Shown: in pieces, positions 62,266 through 64,000 of the stretch
Position numbering within the stretch: the first letter of the stretch is position 1
How the letters are laid out: every line of letters starts with the position of its first letter
Source: an uncultured Prevotellaceae bacterium
GTDB taxonomy: Bacteria > Bacteroidota > Bacteroidia > Bacteroidales > Bacteroidaceae
Direction of reading: 5' to 3'
NCBI GenBank assembly: GCA_900318555.1
Contig: ONKX01000003.1
Span: forward strand, 1 to 64,000
Length of the DNA stretch: 64,000 bases
The notes under the pieces: generated by a model
The model's database searches: none
What the model was told of the DNA's origin: nothing
The model's input: the letters and a program-made list of their open reading frames with translations, nothing else
Position numbers and translations under genes: made by a program

Positions 62266-64000
62266 ATGCCAACCGCAGCTGCCATACAGGCTCTCCAACA
62301 ACAACGCCTCTTGCTCCAGCTGGAATACCAGACGGAGAAAGAGGCTTACCGCCAACAAACCGAGACCATCGGTATCGGGCGGAAGGTGAAACGTGGTGAT
62401 GCTTGGTGGCCGCTCCGCATAGGTAAGAGCTACTATAATTCGCTCAACCAACTGGCACTGGAAGTTCATCGGACGAAAGACACAGACATTGAACACAATT
62501 TCGAGTTCGGGCGTCCGGTGGTCTTTTTCTCTAATGAATCTAGTGACTCTAGAACATCTAGCAACTCTAGAGAAACTACCATCCGTTATTTCCGCTTTAC
62601 GGGCGTGGTGAGTTATGTCGATGGTGACCGCATGGTGGTGACGTTGCCCGATAATGCGCAGATCATCGACCTGCAGGGGGCAGATAATGTCGGCATACAA
62701 CTGTCGTTCGACGAGACCAGCTATCGGCTGATGATGGAGGCGTTGGATCGTGCCATTAGAGGCAAGGGCCGTCTGGGTTATCTGCGTGATCTCTTTCATT
62801 CAAAGAGTCAAAAACCGGAGACCTTTACGTTCCAACCTATGCATTTCCCTTATCTGAATGCAACACAGGAACAGGCAGTCAACGAGGTGCTCCGAGCCAA
62901 GGATGTGGCTATCGTCCATGGTCCTCCAGGAACAGGAAAGACGACAACGCTCGTTGAGGCTATCCGTGAGACGCTGATGCGCGAGAATCAGGTGTTGGTT
63001 TGTGCACAAAGCAATATGGCGGTCGATTGGATATCCGAAAAATTGGTCGATCGGGGTATCAATGTTTTACGCATCGGTAACCCCACGCGTGTCAACGACA
63101 AGATGCTGTCGTTTACCTATGAACGTCGTTTCGAGGCTCATCCTGACTATCCCCAGTTGTGGGCCCTGCGCAAAGCCATCCGCGACTTAAAGAGCCACCG
63201 TTCCCGTCGAGCCACCGACGGATACCATCAAAAACTGGAAAGCCTGAAGAGCCGTGCTACGGAATTGGAAATCCGCATCAATAGCGAACTCTTTGGTGAG
63301 GCGCGTGTCATTGCTTCGACATTGGTGGGGTCTGCAAACCGTCTGCTCGATGGTCAGAAATTCGGATCTTTGTTTATCGATGAGGCTGCCCAGGCGTTGG
63401 AGGCTGCCTGTTGGATTCCCATGCGACGCGTTAGTCGAGTGATACTTGCTGGTGATCATTGTCAGTTACCGCCTACCGTCAAGAGTATTGCCGCTATGAA
63501 GGCAGGTTTGGGCAAGACACTGATGGAACGTATCGTCGAGACGCATCCAGAGGCTGTTACCCTGCTGCGTATCCAATATCGCATGAACGATGACATCATG
63601 CGCTTTTCCTCCGACTATTTTTATCATGGTCAGGTGGAGAGTGCCCCTGAGGTGAAATTCCGGGGTATCCTTGACCTCGACACACCTATGGAGTGGATAG
63701 ACACTTCTGAATATACAGAATTGTCCGAGGATTCAGAGGGCGAAGACCTTTCCTTCAAGGAAGAATTCGTGGGTGAGAGCTATGGTCGTATCAACAAGGC
63801 CGAGGGTATGCTCACCATGCATGTCCTGCAACAGTATTTCGAACGTATCGGCAAACAGCGCTTGTTGGACGAGCGTATCGATGTGGGCATGATCTCACCT
63901 TATCGTGCTCAGGTGCAGTATTTGAGGCGTCTGTTGATGAAAAGTGCATATTTCAAACCCTTCCGTCGACTCATTAGTATCAACACTGTTGATGGATTTC
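62266..64000 (+). CDS. SF1 DNA/RNA helicase (UPF1/AAA_11-AAA_12 type), 3' end beyond the window
   Basis: The frame is open for 578 codons from the ATG at 62266 to the window edge. It carries Walker A GPPGTGKTT (219-227), Walker B LFIDEAAQALEA (Asp372-Glu373), the SF1 motif GDHCQLPPTVKS, motif IV-like LLRIQYRMNDDIMRFSSDYF and motif V-like ISPYRAQVQYLRRL, then INTVDGF at the edge. The N-terminal ~200 residues form a beta-rich accessory domain. They contain a 12-residue insert encoded by the TCTAGANNN array at 62539-62574. It lies 6 bp after susB with no promoter, so it may be read with the starch operon by chance of position. Confidence 0.9.
   Translation, partial: MPTAAAIQALQQQRLLLQLEYQTEKEAYRQQTETIGIGRKVKRGDAWWPLRIGKSYYNSLNQLALEVHRTKDTDIEHNFEFGRPVVFFSNESSDSRTSSNSRETTIRYFRFTGVVSYVDGDRMVVTLPDNAQIIDLQGADNVGIQLSFDETSYRLMMEALDRAIRGKGRLGYLRDLFHSKSQKPETFTFQPMHFPYLNATQEQAVNEVLRAKDVAIVHGPPGTGKTTTLVEAIRETLMRENQVLVCAQSNMAVDWISEKLVDRGINVLRIGNPTRVNDKMLSFTYERRFEAHPDYPQLWALRKAIRDLKSHRSRRATDGYHQKLESLKSRATELEIRINSELFGEARVIASTLVGSANRLLDGQKFGSLFIDEAAQALEAACWIPMRRVSRVILAGDHCQLPPTVKSIAAMKAGLGKTLMERIVETHPEAVTLLRIQYRMNDDIMRFSSDYFYHGQVESAPEVKFRGILDLDTPMEWIDTSEYTELSEDSEGEDLSFKEEFVGESYGRINKAEGMLTMHVLQQYFERIGKQRLLDERIDVGMISPYRAQVQYLRRLLMKSAYFKPFRRLISINTVDGF
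62539..62574 (+). repeat. array of the 9-bp unit TCTAGNNNN (4 copies) inside the SF1 helicase gene
   Basis: Units TCTAGTGAC, TCTAGAACA, TCTAGCAAC, TCTAGAGAA lie end to end in frame, giving S-S-D-S-R-T-S-S-N-S-R-E. CTAG occurs at 62540, 62549, 62558 and 62567. Confidence 0.92.

Noticed and set aside
62260..64000. Susp. additional glycoside hydrolase after susB
   Set aside because: The frame from 62266 carries SF1 helicase motifs (GPPGTGKTT, DEAA), not a carbohydrate enzyme.

Overview
The window is chromosomal DNA from a Bacteroidales bacterium, most likely Prevotella or a close relative (Segatella, Xylanibacter) of gut or rumen. The reasons are the promoters (extended TAnnTTTG -7 boxes before most first genes), a complete SusC/D/E/F set, a GH97 SusB, an interpain-like C10 protease with BspA-type repeats, and Prevotella-style C-terminal tails of the 'YDLQGRQ...GIYIINGKK' kind. 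No tRNA, rRNA, CRISPR array, transposase or integrase was seen.

Layout. 0-4.6 kb: xanthine phosphoribosyltransferase, an unknown protein, a Bcp peroxiredoxin with an MscS channel, and an ECF-like sigma factor with a four-helix membrane protein. 4.6-7.9 kb: two GH43 hemicellulases read leftward, the first broken by an internal deletion that put its C-terminal tail out of frame. 7.9-15.8 kb: murQ, then a tightly packed rightward run of a GH3-family adenylating enzyme, an Ig-like lipoprotein, a DUF3108 protein, a PD-(D/E)XK nuclease-fold protein, an orphan ABC ATPase and a CobD-like aminotransferase. 15.9-19.8 kb: a large mosaic C10 protease. 19.8-24.5 kb: a repeat-dense accessory island holding two unknown genes and a BT4734/DUF3987 primase-helicase-like protein, bounded by imperfect ~49-bp direct repeats. 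24.5-31.2 kb: a DUF4842 lipoprotein, an SpmAB-like membrane protein, a Wzx-type flippase and an S46 dipeptidyl peptidase. 31.3-36.5 kb: a leftward operon of split transketolase, glycerol kinase and a DEAD-box helicase. 36.6-45.7 kb: carboxylesterase, M16 protease, GpmI, two divergent carbohydrate-esterase-like genes and a NUDIX hydrolase. 45.8-62.3 kb: a starch/maltooligosaccharide utilization locus. 62.3-64 kb: the start of an SF1 helicase that runs off the end.

How the genes work together. In the starch locus SusC/D/E/F would bind and import maltooligosaccharides, GH97 would release glucose in the periplasm, an MFS symporter would bring small sugars into the cytoplasm and a CBM20-GH77 enzyme would process them there. 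A LacI-type regulator lies divergent to susC, and a perfect 18-bp palindrome sits exactly midway between the two -7 boxes. No GH13 surface amylase is present; an OmpA-family gene follows susF instead.

The most unusual signals are (1) arrays of a 9-bp unit TCTAGANNN at three unlinked places, one intergenic and two inside helicase genes; (2) the direct-repeat-bounded primase-like island with iteron-like CTGTGAAA repeats; (3) a near-identical 32-bp promoter cassette at two unrelated loci; and (4) the symmetric LacI-type operator. Functions come from recognised motifs and family knowledge only; no database search was run.
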